A stretch of DNA of 64,000 bases from NCBI RefSeq assembly GCF_039541575.1, contig NZ_BAABGM010000013.1, forward strand, positions 223,659 through 287,658, given 5' to 3'. The position numbers and the translations under genes are program-made. The stretch is from Fodinibacter luteus (GTDB lineage Bacteria; Actinomycetota; Actinomycetes; Actinomycetales; Dermatophilaceae). Below, piece after piece: positions 50,842 through 59,518 of this stretch (the first letter of the stretch is position 1; each line of letters opens with the position of its first letter). The notes beneath the pieces are model-generated. The model made no database searches and was not told the DNA's origin. It worked only from the letters and a program-made list of their open reading frames with translations.

Positions 50842-52200
50842 TCACCGACTGACCGACCCGTCGGCCGCGCCCAACGAGGCCAGCAGGTCGTCGAGCACCC
50901 CTTCCTCGTGGACGGCGAGCCCGCGGCGGCGCATGGCGGCGCCCAGCTCGCGGTCCCAGGCGGGATCGACGTGGGCACCCTTGAGCGGCAGCGACGCCGG
51001 CGCGCGCTCGTAGTCGGCGCTGGACATCCGGAAGGGCCGCGCACCGAAGCGGGCCACGGCGTCGTTGGCCATGGCGATGCCCGGCCAGTCGAAGTCACCG
51101 TGGTAGAGCAGGGGGGCACCGGTCGATGCGAGCCCGACGAGCACCTCCTGGGTCGTGAGGTTCGGTCGTCCGCTGGTGCACACGACGCCGAGCCCGGGCA
51201 GCTCCGCCTGGGCCACGGCCTCGAGTACCCGAGGGTTCTCGCACACCAGCACCCGGCTCGCCGGCTCGACCCGCAGACCGGCACGCAGGTGCCACCAGGT
51301 GAGGTGCACGGGCGCCCGGCGCAGCACCCCGGATGCGGGGCCGAGCACCCCGGATGCCGGGCCGAGGATCCCGGATGATGGCTCGGGCACCCCGGACGCG
51401 CCGGGCTCGTCCAAGCGGAGTCCCCACACGAGGCACGTCGCCGACACCGAGTCGGTCAGCACCCCGACGGCCGCCCACAGGTCGCGACGGGTGCGGGCAT
51501 CGACGGGCGGTGGGGCACCGAGGGCGAGAGCCACGGCCCGCAGCACCACGGACGAGAGCCGACGGTCGTCGTCGAGCCCGTGGGCGTCATGGCACAGGCG
51601 CGCGGCCAGGTCGGTGCGCGACACAGGACGCTCCGGCGCCACTGCGGATGCCGGCGCCGGCCCCATCCCGGCGCCTCGGGCGACGCTCGCGGCCAAGGCC
51701 TCGCGCCGGGCGTACAGCACCGCCAAGGCGGTGGTGACCAACGTCTCCGGGTCGTGGTCGCGTCCGAGGAGCCGGTCGCGGCGGAGGCCCTCGAGCCACT
51801 CGTCCACCCACGGCCAGGCGATCCCGGGGTGCTCCGCCAGCCACCCCGAGGCCGCCTCCACCGGGGCAAGGCGCCGGGCCTGGTCCCGGGCCGAGCGCGC
51901 TGGACGGTCCTGGAGCTCGCGGCCGGTCACGGCCTCGGCCGCCTCGACGAGACCGAGCGACGCCCGGCTGCGCAGGCGCGCGTCGAGCTCCCTCAGGTCG
52001 ATGACGGCCCGTGGACCGGTCACGGAACGACCGAGGAGGTCAGTGACCGCGCTCCGCTCCACACGGTCGAGGCCGTCGACCACCACGCGACCCTCCGCGC
52101 GGAGCCCGTTGCGCTCGAGGCGTTCCGCGACCCTCGCCCAGGTCCGGTGCAGGGCGGGGACGCACCACCACTGCGGCAGGGCCCCGGTTGCGTCGCCCAC
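50842..52200 (-). CDS. jetD: Wadjet type II JetD (TIGR02679, Toprim nuclease subunit)
   Basis: A 452-residue protein of the TIGR02679 family (DUF3323 plus DUF2399). The N-terminal part carries AEGRVVVDGLDRVERSAVTD and VIDLRELDARLRSRASLGLV. The C-terminal DUF2399/Toprim-like region holds VLVCENPRVLEAVAQAELPG (acidic residue at strand end), VVCTSGRPNLTTQEVLV and PLLYHGDFDWPGIAMAND with the DxD metal motif. In Wadjet, JetD is the nuclease that cuts closed circular DNA after SMC-driven loop extrusion. It is the last gene of the operon and starts at GTG 52200, directly after the jetC stop. A GPASGVL tandem repeat interrupts it at about 270-295. Confidence 0.9.
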   Translation of the reverse strand: MGDATGALPQWWCVPALHRTWARVAERLERNGLRAEGRVVVDGLDRVERSAVTDLLGRSVTGPRAVIDLRELDARLRSRASLGLVEAAEAVTGRELQDRPARSARDQARRLAPVEAASGWLAEHPGIAWPWVDEWLEGLRRDRLLGRDHDPETLVTTALAVLYARREALAASVARGAGMGPAPASAVAPERPVSRTDLAARLCHDAHGLDDDRRLSSVVLRAVALALGAPPPVDARTRRDLWAAVGVLTDSVSATCLVWGLRLDEPGASGVPEPSSGILGPASGVLGPASGVLRRAPVHLTWWHLRAGLRVEPASRVLVCENPRVLEAVAQAELPGLGVVCTSGRPNLTTQEVLVGLASTGAPLLYHGDFDWPGIAMANDAVARFGARPFRMSSADYERAPASLPLKGAHVDPAWDRELGAAMRRRGLAVHEEGVLDDLLASLGAADGSVSR

Positions 52201-52202
52201 GG

Positions 52203-55200
52203 TCAGGCGCCGACCGCCACGAGCTGCTGGCCGTCCCAGCGGTGCTCGTACTGGGCGATGCCCCGGTCACCGGGGCTGCGCAACGCCTCGTAGATCGCCA
52301 ACCTCGGCACCGTCGCGTGGGTGCCCCACAGTCGCTCGCTCGTGATGACGAAGTCGAGGTCGAGGTCGACGAGCAACCCGAAGAGGAGCGGGTGGGTGCG
52401 CACGTCGATCTTGGGGAAGGCGTCGTCGAGGAGAACGAACCGAGGTGCGTACGGAGCCGCCCCGGCCACCGACGTGAAGTGGGCCGCGGCGGCGGCGAAC
52501 AGGGGCAGGTAGCAGAGCACCTTCTGCTCACCCTGCGACAGCGCGGTCCGCCGGTGCAGGTCTCGCCACTCCCCCGCCTCCGGCCGGTGGTACTGCACCG
52601 TGAAGGCGTTCCAGCGGCGGTAGTCCAGCGCCCGGGCCAGGTGCACGGCATACGACTCCTCCGGAGCCTCGGCGCGCGACACCTCGATGAGCCGGTGCAG
52701 GCTCTCGCGCAGCTCGGTGCGCTCGCCGGGGAGGAGCGCGCCGGGCGGCTGGCGGAGCAGCTCGACGGCCCGGCGTGCCTCGGGCGCGATGTCGTCGCGC
52801 AGCCGCCAGCGCAGACGCACCCGGATGCCCTGCGAGGTCGTCACGTCACGCAGCTGCTCGTTCATCGCGTGCACCAGCTCGTCGGCCTTGCGCCGCACGC
52901 TGCGCAGGGCGTCGCCGAGCTGCCCGAGCACGTGGTCCTCGAAGAGCTTGCGCTCGCGGGCCGTGAGCAGCTCGCGGTCGCTCGCCACCCCCGCAGCGAG
53001 CCGCTGGTGCAGCTCGACGACGGGCAGGTCGCCCGTCTCGTCACGCCCGATCGCGACGAGCACGCCACCGTCCTCATTCAGGCGCGGCTCGTGGACGGCT
53101 GCGTCCCCGGCCAGCAGCGCGGCCACCGACTGGAGCACGGCGTTGCGTGACCGTTCGGGGGTGGTGACGCCGGGGAGTGCGGCCACGAGCCGGCGCACCG
53201 CGGCGACCGGCATCGTGCCGAGGTGGCGCTGGCCGCCCGGGGCCGGTGAGCCGCCGGTGCCGGCATCCGTCGTTTCATCTGATGCCGGGTCACGGCCACC
53301 GCTGCCGGAGGTCGGTTCCTCGACCGAGGGGCCATGCTCGATCGTGGTGCCGCCGAAGGCGGCGAGCACGAAGCCGGCGAGGTCGTCGAGCGCGGCGAGG
53401 CGCATACGCGCCTCCTCGACCTGTGGATGAGCAAGGTCGACCCGCTCGCGGGCCCCCGCCACCGTCGCCTCGAGCCCGCCGACGCGAGCGAGCAGCGCGT
53501 CATGGAGCCTCGACAGCTCCTCGACTCGCCCCCGGTGCTCCTCGACCCCGTGCCGGAGCGCCGAGAGCCGCGCCTCGAGCTCGGCCACCGAGGCACCCTC
53601 GGCCTCGACGAGCGTCTGGTGCTCCTGCTGTCGGGCCCGCCACGCGCCCTCCGCCGCCTCCAGCTCGGTGGCGGCCGCCGCCGTTGCGGCCTGCTCGTCG
53701 CGCGCGAGGCCTGCCTGCACCGTCCACCGGGCCAGCGCTCGCTCGAGCTCGGGGATGCTGCGCAGGTGCTCGGTGAGGCGTGCGACGAGGGCGCGCAGCG
53801 CCTCCTCGCGGGCTCGCAGCGCGTCGGCCGTCACGGGCAGGCCGTGGGTGTCGCCGGCCGTGACGAGCTCGGCGTGCCGAGCGGATGCCGTGGCGCGCCG
53901 TTCGCGGGCCCGTGCTGCGAGCTCTCGCAGCTCGGCCTCGAGACGTTCGAGCGCGGTCTCGCGCTCCTCGAGCGTGGCCCACGCTGACAGCACCGCGTCG
54001 TGCGGGGGACGGGACCCCAGCCAGGCGGTGATCCGCCGGAGCCGGTCGCGGGCCTCCACCGCGCGACGGCTCGCGTCCTCGAGCTGGGCCTGCGCCTCGG
54101 CGACCTGCGCGTCGAGCAGGGCGAGCCGCCGCCGGCGCTCCGCGACCCGGGCCCCCGCCCCGAGGTACTGGGCGGTCTCCTTGGTCGTCCGACCGCGCAG
54201 CGGCCCGGCCCGCCAGGACCCGTCGGTGCCGACCGCCAGGCCGGGGCCGTCCGGGGCGACGCCGTCGACGACGACCGCGACCCGGTCGAGCACCGCCTGC
54301 ACGACCGTCGGCGGCACGCCCGGGTCGTCGGCGGACGAGTCCACCCGGAGGTGCAGGGCGAGCGTGGCGCCACCTCCGGTATGCGAGGCAGCGCCACTGC
54401 GGTCGCCCTCCTCGAGGGCCGCGTCGAGGCCGACATCCAGCCGGTGCCCGTCGACGCGACCCTCGGGGTCGACCCACGCGTCGAGGAGGCCGGCTCCCTC
54501 GAGGGCGGCCTCGAGGCCGGCCCGCTCGTCCGGCGAGAGGTCGTCGGCGACGTCGACGAGCCGCCAGAAGGGCGCCCCCGCCCGGTGCTGCCGTGCGTCG
54601 CGCCGCCAGGGCGGCGCCGGGGGCAGTGGGTCGACCTCCGACTCAACCCGTGCGCGCTCGGCGAGCAGCGCCTCCCGGCGGGCGACGGCCACCTCGCCGT
54701 CGGTCTCGGCCCGGCCGGCCGCCGCCGTCTGCTGCTCGACCTCGTCCGCGACCGATGCCCGGGCCAGTCCCTCGAGGGCGCGCAGCCCGGCGGGATCGAG
54801 GTCGGGAACGTCGAACGCCGTCACGGCGGGTGCGGCCACCAGCCAGGCATCGAGCGCGGTGACGAATGCCTGCTCCGCCGCTCCGGTCGACCCTCGGGCG
54901 GCCTCGAGCAGGTCACGTCCCGCGTCGGCCCGTTCCTGCGCCTCGGTCTCGCGCGCCGTGGCGTCGTCGGCCTCGCGCCGCGCCAGCGCCGCCGCATCCA
55001 GCGCTCCCCTGACGACGGTGACGGCTGCCTGGCGCCGCGTCACCGCCGTGGAGGCCGCGCCCAACCACTCACGACCGGCGGACAGGCCCGGGTCGAGGTC
55101 GAGCGCGGCGTCCTCGTCGGGCCAGCGGAGCCCGTCGCGGGCGCGAGCCAAGGCAGCCACGCCCAGCAGTGCCGCACCCTGACCGGGGACCCCGGCCTCG

Positions 55201-56408
55201 GCCGGGGCCATCACGTCGTCGAGCGCCCGGGCAGCCGCCCCCACCCCGTCCGCGAAGGTCGCCATGGCGTCGGCGAGGGCGTCTGCCTCGGCGTCGGCTC
55301 CGTCGGCGCTCCGCCGCGCCCGCGAGAGCGCCTCCGTGTGGTGGCGCTCGGCGCGCCGGGCGGCGCCACCGAGGGCCTCCACGGTCTTCGCCATCTCGAC
55401 GAGTCGCGCGCGGGCCCGGGCCTCGGGACCGCTCTCCAGCGCCCCGATCCGGGCCTGGGCCTCCTCCTGGAGGTTCCGGGACCGGCGCCGGTCCTCCTCG
55501 GCACGGTCCCGCTCCATGGTCGCCTCGGCGAGCTCACCCTCGAGGCTTCGCACCTGCGCAACGCGACGGCGCAGCTGCCCGTCGGCCTCGACGAGGGCGG
55601 TGCCGCGTTCGCGCACGACCGACCGGCTGTACCCGGCATACGTCTCGACGAACCGCCCGATCGCCTCGGCCGCCCGCGAGCGACGCTCGATCTGCTCACC
55701 GAAGGCCTCGAGCTCGTCGAAGGTGTCGCCGGCGGTGCGCAGGGCGGCATCGTCGACCTGCGGCAGGGCGTTGACGAGCTGCTCAGCGAGTCGCTGCGGG
55801 TCGATGTCCTCGCCGACCTGCGGCTGGCGCAGCCAGTAGATGAGCCGGAGCAGGTCGTCGTACTGGTCCCCGGGCAGGCCGAAGAGCAGCTGGCCGACGT
55901 GCTCGCGGTAGCGCACGGCCTGGTCGAAGACCTGGCCGGTGCCGTCTCGCGTGACCTCGGCCTCGAGCTGCTGACGGCTCAGCGGGCCGGCGTCGTCCTC
56001 CAGGTGCAGGTCGTGGCCCACCCGGCGGTTCGACGTGAAGTACCACGCCGTGGCGGTGCGCGCCGACTGGGTGGCCCGCATCCCCACCCCGCAGGTGACC
56101 GTCTCGGGATCGCCGTCGTCGGTGGTGCGCGAGAACTCCACCCACACGTAGCCCGTGCGGGCCTGACCGTCGTAGCCGTCGAGCAGCAGCCAGAGCAGGC
56201 TCGTGTGGTGCCGCCCCGACGCGGTGAGCCGGGCCTTGTCGCCGTCGATGGCGAAGGGCAGGAGCATCTCCATCGTCTTGGACTTGCCGGCGCCGTTCGC
56301 CCCCCGCAGGAGCAGCCGGCCGTCCGCCAGGTCGAACACCTGCCGGTCGTACTGCCAGACGTTGAGGACCCCGCACCGGGCCAGGTGGAACCGCGACCCC
56401 TCGCTCAT
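52203..56408 (-). CDS. jetC: Wadjet type II JetC (TIGR02680, SMC-like ATPase)
   Basis: A 1401-residue SMC/MukB-like ATPase. Walker A is GANGAGKS at residues 36-43. Long coiled coils (about 260-470 and 780-1100, rich in EALRARE and RRRLALLD-type heptads) flank a central hinge-like region. The ABC signature is LSQGEQK and Walker B is RFVLLDDAFPKID near the C-terminus, followed by the D-loop and a switch His-containing strand. This is the motor that extrudes DNA loops in Wadjet complexes. The ATG at 56408 is 34 bp after jetB. A Ser/Gly/Thr-rich disordered insert (about 1025-1060) occurs before the C-terminal head. Family assignment to TIGR02680 is by architecture and context. Confidence 0.92.
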   Translation of the reverse strand: MSEGSRFHLARCGVLNVWQYDRQVFDLADGRLLLRGANGAGKSKTMEMLLPFAIDGDKARLTASGRHHTSLLWLLLDGYDGQARTGYVWVEFSRTTDDGDPETVTCGVGMRATQSARTATAWYFTSNRRVGHDLHLEDDAGPLSRQQLEAEVTRDGTGQVFDQAVRYREHVGQLLFGLPGDQYDDLLRLIYWLRQPQVGEDIDPQRLAEQLVNALPQVDDAALRTAGDTFDELEAFGEQIERRSRAAEAIGRFVETYAGYSRSVVRERGTALVEADGQLRRRVAQVRSLEGELAEATMERDRAEEDRRRSRNLQEEAQARIGALESGPEARARARLVEMAKTVEALGGAARRAERHHTEALSRARRSADGADAEADALADAMATFADGVGAAARALDDVMAPAEAGVPGQGAALLGVAALARARDGLRWPDEDAALDLDPGLSAGREWLGAASTAVTRRQAAVTVVRGALDAAALARREADDATARETEAQERADAGRDLLEAARGSTGAAEQAFVTALDAWLVAAPAVTAFDVPDLDPAGLRALEGLARASVADEVEQQTAAAGRAETDGEVAVARREALLAERARVESEVDPLPPAPPWRRDARQHRAGAPFWRLVDVADDLSPDERAGLEAALEGAGLLDAWVDPEGRVDGHRLDVGLDAALEEGDRSGAASHTGGGATLALHLRVDSSADDPGVPPTVVQAVLDRVAVVVDGVAPDGPGLAVGTDGSWRAGPLRGRTTKETAQYLGAGARVAERRRRLALLDAQVAEAQAQLEDASRRAVEARDRLRRITAWLGSRPPHDAVLSAWATLEERETALERLEAELRELAARARERRATASARHAELVTAGDTHGLPVTADALRAREEALRALVARLTEHLRSIPELERALARWTVQAGLARDEQAATAAAATELEAAEGAWRARQQEHQTLVEAEGASVAELEARLSALRHGVEEHRGRVEELSRLHDALLARVGGLEATVAGARERVDLAHPQVEEARMRLAALDDLAGFVLAAFGGTTIEHGPSVEEPTSGSGGRDPASDETTDAGTGGSPAPGGQRHLGTMPVAAVRRLVAALPGVTTPERSRNAVLQSVAALLAGDAAVHEPRLNEDGGVLVAIGRDETGDLPVVELHQRLAAGVASDRELLTARERKLFEDHVLGQLGDALRSVRRKADELVHAMNEQLRDVTTSQGIRVRLRWRLRDDIAPEARRAVELLRQPPGALLPGERTELRESLHRLIEVSRAEAPEESYAVHLARALDYRRWNAFTVQYHRPEAGEWRDLHRRTALSQGEQKVLCYLPLFAAAAAHFTSVAGAAPYAPRFVLLDDAFPKIDVRTHPLLFGLLVDLDLDFVITSERLWGTHATVPRLAIYEALRSPGDRGIAQYEHRWDGQQLVAVGA

Positions 56409-56442
56409 CAGCGGCCCTCGCCCATCATTTCGTCCTCCCCCA

Positions 56443-57711
56443 TCAGTCGTCCTCCCCACCCGTGGCGAAGAGCGACAGCTCGCCGCTGTCGGCCCGCTCT
56501 GCGATGGCCGGCGCCGGAGCGTAGCGCGAGGACGCCGCATGGACCCACAGGATGCCCACCCCCGCCTGCTGGTCAGGCCCGTGCTGGTCGCGCCCACCGC
56601 CGGCACCGCGCTCACGCCGTGCCACGCCCATCGACTCGAGGACGGCGATGGCCTCGTCGACGGCCTGCGCCGGCGACTCGCGCTGGTCACGGCGCAGCAC
56701 GTCGCGCCACTTCTCGAGCACCGCCCGGCACCGCTCCTCCGCGCGGTCGAGGGGGATGCCGCGCCACGCCTGACCGTGCGCGGAGCCGTCGCGCGCGTCG
56801 TCGGCAAGGGCCTCGAGGCAGAGCAGCGCGAGGTGCCGGGTGCCGCCACGACCGGGGAACTCCTCGTCGGTGAGCGCGTCGGCGGGGTCGACGGCGATCG
56901 CACCCTCGGCCCGCAGCTCGAGCACGAGGCCGAAGCGGTCGCGGAACCACTCGCTCTCGCGGTTGCGGTTGCGGCGCCACCACTCGGCGTGCTCGTCCGG
57001 GAGGTCGGTGACCGTGAGCACCGGCGACTCGAGCAGCCGACGGCGCACCGAGACCCGCGCGCCGCCGACGGCTGACGGCAGGCTCGCCCGGTCGAGCAGC
57101 TCGTCGGGCGAGCGGGCGGACGACAACGGTGTGGCGACGAGGATCGCGAGCAGGTCGCGTCGCACGTCGAGGAGCGACTGGGTGCGCTTGTCGACCCAGT
57201 GCTCGAGGTCGCCGTCGCGCTCGCGCAGCACCCCGAGGTCCACGAGCGCGAGGAGGGCCGCGTGCAGGGCCCTCCGGTCGACGATGCCGTCGAGGTCGAC
57301 GTCGACCCCTGCGTCGACCGCCGCCGAGCGCACCTGGGCGACGAGCTCGTCGACGAGCAGCTGGGTGCGCGAACGGGTCAGGGCCGCCAGGACCAGGCTG
57401 AACAGGGCATACGCGCGGGGCGTGAAGGGCGTGCCCGACCGGCGGAGCAGCGGCCGGGTCGCGTCGCGGCCCAGTCCGGTCTTGAACAGCCGCGCCCCAC
57501 TCGGGTCGACGTGCAGGCGGTAGCCGGCGCCGTCGGCGAACATTCGGGTCAGCTCACCCTGGTGGCGGCGCACCAGCCGCAGGATGCGGGCGTGTCGCTC
57601 GTCCGCCGGCACGAGCGGGTGGCGAAGCAGGTGTCGCGCGGCCTCGACCCGCTCGGCGACGTCGTGGGGGTCCTCGGCCAGCGGGGGCCGCTCGACCGGC
57701 ACCCGGCTCAC
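56443..57711 (-). CDS. jetB: Wadjet type II JetB (TIGR02678, kite-like subunit)
   Basis: A 422-residue protein fitting TIGR02678 (DUF2398). It contains RHLLRHPLVPADERHARILR near the N-terminus, the hallmark YRLHVDPSGARLFKTGL, PFTPRAYALFSLVLAALTRS, DLDGIVDRRALHAALLALVD with a winged-helix-like segment (LGVLRERDGDLEHWV), and EWFRDRFGLVLELRAEGAIA. In the system it corresponds to the kite-type accessory subunit of the SMC complex. GTG at 57711 overlaps the jetA stop codon (GTGA), so the two are co-translated. The C-terminus ends with an acidic GEDD motif. Confidence 0.9.
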   Translation of the reverse strand: MSRVPVERPPLAEDPHDVAERVEAARHLLRHPLVPADERHARILRLVRRHQGELTRMFADGAGYRLHVDPSGARLFKTGLGRDATRPLLRRSGTPFTPRAYALFSLVLAALTRSRTQLLVDELVAQVRSAAVDAGVDVDLDGIVDRRALHAALLALVDLGVLRERDGDLEHWVDKRTQSLLDVRRDLLAILVATPLSSARSPDELLDRASLPSAVGGARVSVRRRLLESPVLTVTDLPDEHAEWWRRNRNRESEWFRDRFGLVLELRAEGAIAVDPADALTDEEFPGRGGTRHLALLCLEALADDARDGSAHGQAWRGIPLDRAEERCRAVLEKWRDVLRRDQRESPAQAVDEAIAVLESMGVARRERGAGGGRDQHGPDQQAGVGILWVHAASSRYAPAPAIAERADSGELSLFATGGEDD

Positions 57712-59372
57712 GACGCCTCCCAGGAGGCGGGTCCTCGCGCGACAGGATGCCGTGCCGTCGCCGTGGCCGTGGCCGTGGCCGTGGCCGTGGCCGTCGCCGT
57801 AGCCGTCGCCGGAGCTGTCGTTGTCGTTCTCGCCGTCGCCGCCTCGGCCTCCGCCACGACAGACAGCCTGCGGTCGACGAAGGTCATCCGGCCGGACGGC
57901 GCGAGGAGCACCGTGTTCGCCCCGGGGGTGTGCTCCACGAGGAGCACGCACCCGGTGAGCGGGATGGGCGTCCCGCCCGGACCCTCGACCGCAGCTCTGC
58001 CGAGGGACCCGGCGTACACCTCGAGCAGCTCGTCGCGGGCAGCGTCGGAGAGCCGGACGTGGTCGAGCGGGCCACGGTGCCGGTCGAGCTCGTCGAGGGC
58101 GGTGCGCCGGCGTCGCTCGGCCGCCTCGCGCTCGGCCAGCCGGGCAGCCTTCGCGGCGGAGTAGTCGACCGTGCGCGAGGTGCGCCCGACGACGTGCCGG
58201 GTGCCGGTGCGACGCAGCATCATCGGCACCTCGGCGGACGGGGCGGTCCACCACGAGGTCGTCGGCGGCACGGGGCGCTCGGGGTCGTCGGCGAGGAACC
58301 CGAGGTGTCGACACGAGTACAGGCCGAACGCCGCCGCCCACAGGGCGTGGGCCTCGTCGTCGGGCGACGCGTCGAACCAGCCTGCGAGCCGCACGAGGTC
58401 CGCATAGCGGCCGTGCTCCCGGTCGGCACTCGTTGCGATCCGCCGGAGGTTGGTGAGGAGCGAGCGCATCGCCTCGGTCGCGAGCTGGCGCACGACGTCG
58501 GCGTCGCTCGCCCGGCCGGGCTCACCCGAGAACCAGGTGCGCAGGCTCACCCAGTCCTCCGGCTGGAGCCCCGGCGCACGCCGGGCGACCCGGCCGTCGA
58601 GGTCGAGCAGGCGCTGGCCGGCGTTCGCGCGCTCGCACAGGGCCACGACGTGCGGGTGGACCTCGCCGAGCCGGTCGGCGATCTGCGGCATGTGTCGCTG
58701 CACCTCGTCGACGAAGCGCTGCAGGTAGTCGATGAGCGCGGTCTTGAAGGCCTGGTACTCGCCACGGTCGAGGTCGTAGCGCGTCAGGGCCTGGGTGAGG
58801 TAGGCGTAGAACTCGCGGGTGCTGTGCACGAGGCGGTCGAACTGCGCGAAGAGGGTCCCGATCTCGCGCGCCAGCTCATCAGGGTCGGCGTCGGCGATCC
58901 CCGCGGTGTCGTAGCGGGCGAGCCGGGACAGGCCGGTGAGGATGCCGCCGAGCATCTCGCTGCTCACCTCACGAGCCGCATCGGAGTGGCCGAGCAGCTC
59001 CTCGACGTGGCGGTGCACGAGCTCGCCCCGCTGGCTCAGCTGGTAGCGAGCCCGGTTGCGCAGGTAGTCGGCGAGGCTGCGCGCCTCCGTCTCGCGGGGG
59101 CTGCGCGCCAGGTTGCCGTGCTCGACGAGGTAGGACAGCCGCGCCTCCACGGTGTCCTCGTCCACGTCGAGACCGGTCTCGGCGAGGCGCGCCCTGACCT
59201 CGGCCGCGGACTGGTCGGACAGCAGGCCGGTGAGACCGGAGGTGAACAGGCGCATGATGCCGATGTACTGCACCGCCTCGTCGTTGACGGCGTAGCGCAG
59301 CGCCTCGAGGCGCACGCGGTCGACGGGTCCGGCCCCCGCGACCACCGTGCCCTCGCCCGTGCCGTCCGTCAT
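57708..59372 (-). CDS. jetA: Wadjet type II JetA (TIGR02677, kleisin-like subunit)
   Basis: A 554-residue protein fitting TIGR02677 (DUF2397). It starts with LRYAVNDEAVQYIGIMRLFT, has a winged-helix-like LSYLVEHGNLARSPRETEA, a helical central region (STREFYAYLTQALTRYDLDR, YLQRFVDEVQRHMPQIADRL) and HLGFLADDPERPVPPTTSWW. JetA is the kleisin-like scaffold that bridges the SMC heads. The C-terminus carries an Ala-Thr dipeptide tract (about residues 521-540) encoded by a hexanucleotide repeat, which is unusual. It is the first gene of the operon; the promoter should lie in the 59373-59518 gap shared with the divergent SPFH gene. Confidence 0.9.
   Translation of the reverse strand: MTDGTGEGTVVAGAGPVDRVRLEALRYAVNDEAVQYIGIMRLFTSGLTGLLSDQSAAEVRARLAETGLDVDEDTVEARLSYLVEHGNLARSPRETEARSLADYLRNRARYQLSQRGELVHRHVEELLGHSDAAREVSSEMLGGILTGLSRLARYDTAGIADADPDELAREIGTLFAQFDRLVHSTREFYAYLTQALTRYDLDRGEYQAFKTALIDYLQRFVDEVQRHMPQIADRLGEVHPHVVALCERANAGQRLLDLDGRVARRAPGLQPEDWVSLRTWFSGEPGRASDADVVRQLATEAMRSLLTNLRRIATSADREHGRYADLVRLAGWFDASPDDEAHALWAAAFGLYSCRHLGFLADDPERPVPPTTSWWTAPSAEVPMMLRRTGTRHVVGRTSRTVDYSAAKAARLAEREAAERRRRTALDELDRHRGPLDHVRLSDAARDELLEVYAGSLGRAAVEGPGGTPIPLTGCVLLVEHTPGANTVLLAPSGRMTFVDRRLSVVAEAEAATARTTTTAPATATATATATATATATATARHPVARGPASWEAS
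57754..57810. repeat. GCCGTG hexanucleotide tract inside jetA
   Basis: About nine tandem six-base units (GCCGTC/GCCGTG/GCCGTA); the middle run is perfect. On the minus strand they encode alternating Ala and Thr. Gain or loss of a unit keeps the frame. Confidence 0.9.
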
Positions 59373-59471
59373 GGCGAACAGGGTAGGCGCTGGCTCGGAC
59401 ACCCGCCGCCGGCGTCCCGACCCCGACGCAGCGGTGAGGCGGCACACTCCGCCGCGCCACGGCATCCGAGG

Positions 59472-59492
59472 TGTGATATCAATGTGATATCA
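59472..59492. promoter_or_regulatory. Twin TGATATCA operator-like site between jetA and the SPFH gene
   Basis: TGTGATATCA occurs twice (59472-59481 and 59483-59492), each containing the perfect palindrome TGATATCA, with centres 11 bp apart, i.e. one helical turn. It lies 27 bp before the SPFH start and 100 bp before jetA, in an AT-rich patch unusual here. Confidence 0.6.
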
Positions 59493-59518
59493 GATTTCAT
59501 CTCGCGGAGGGAGCCGCC

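Noticed and set aside
54000..56873. A 957-codon plus-strand frame opposite jetC
   Set aside because: It mirrors the third-position GC bias of jetC and shows no protein-like sequence; jetC has Walker A, signature and Walker B motifs.
57754..57810. Phase-variable on/off switching of jetA by the hexamer tract
   Set aside because: Six-base units cannot shift the reading frame, so only length variation is possible.
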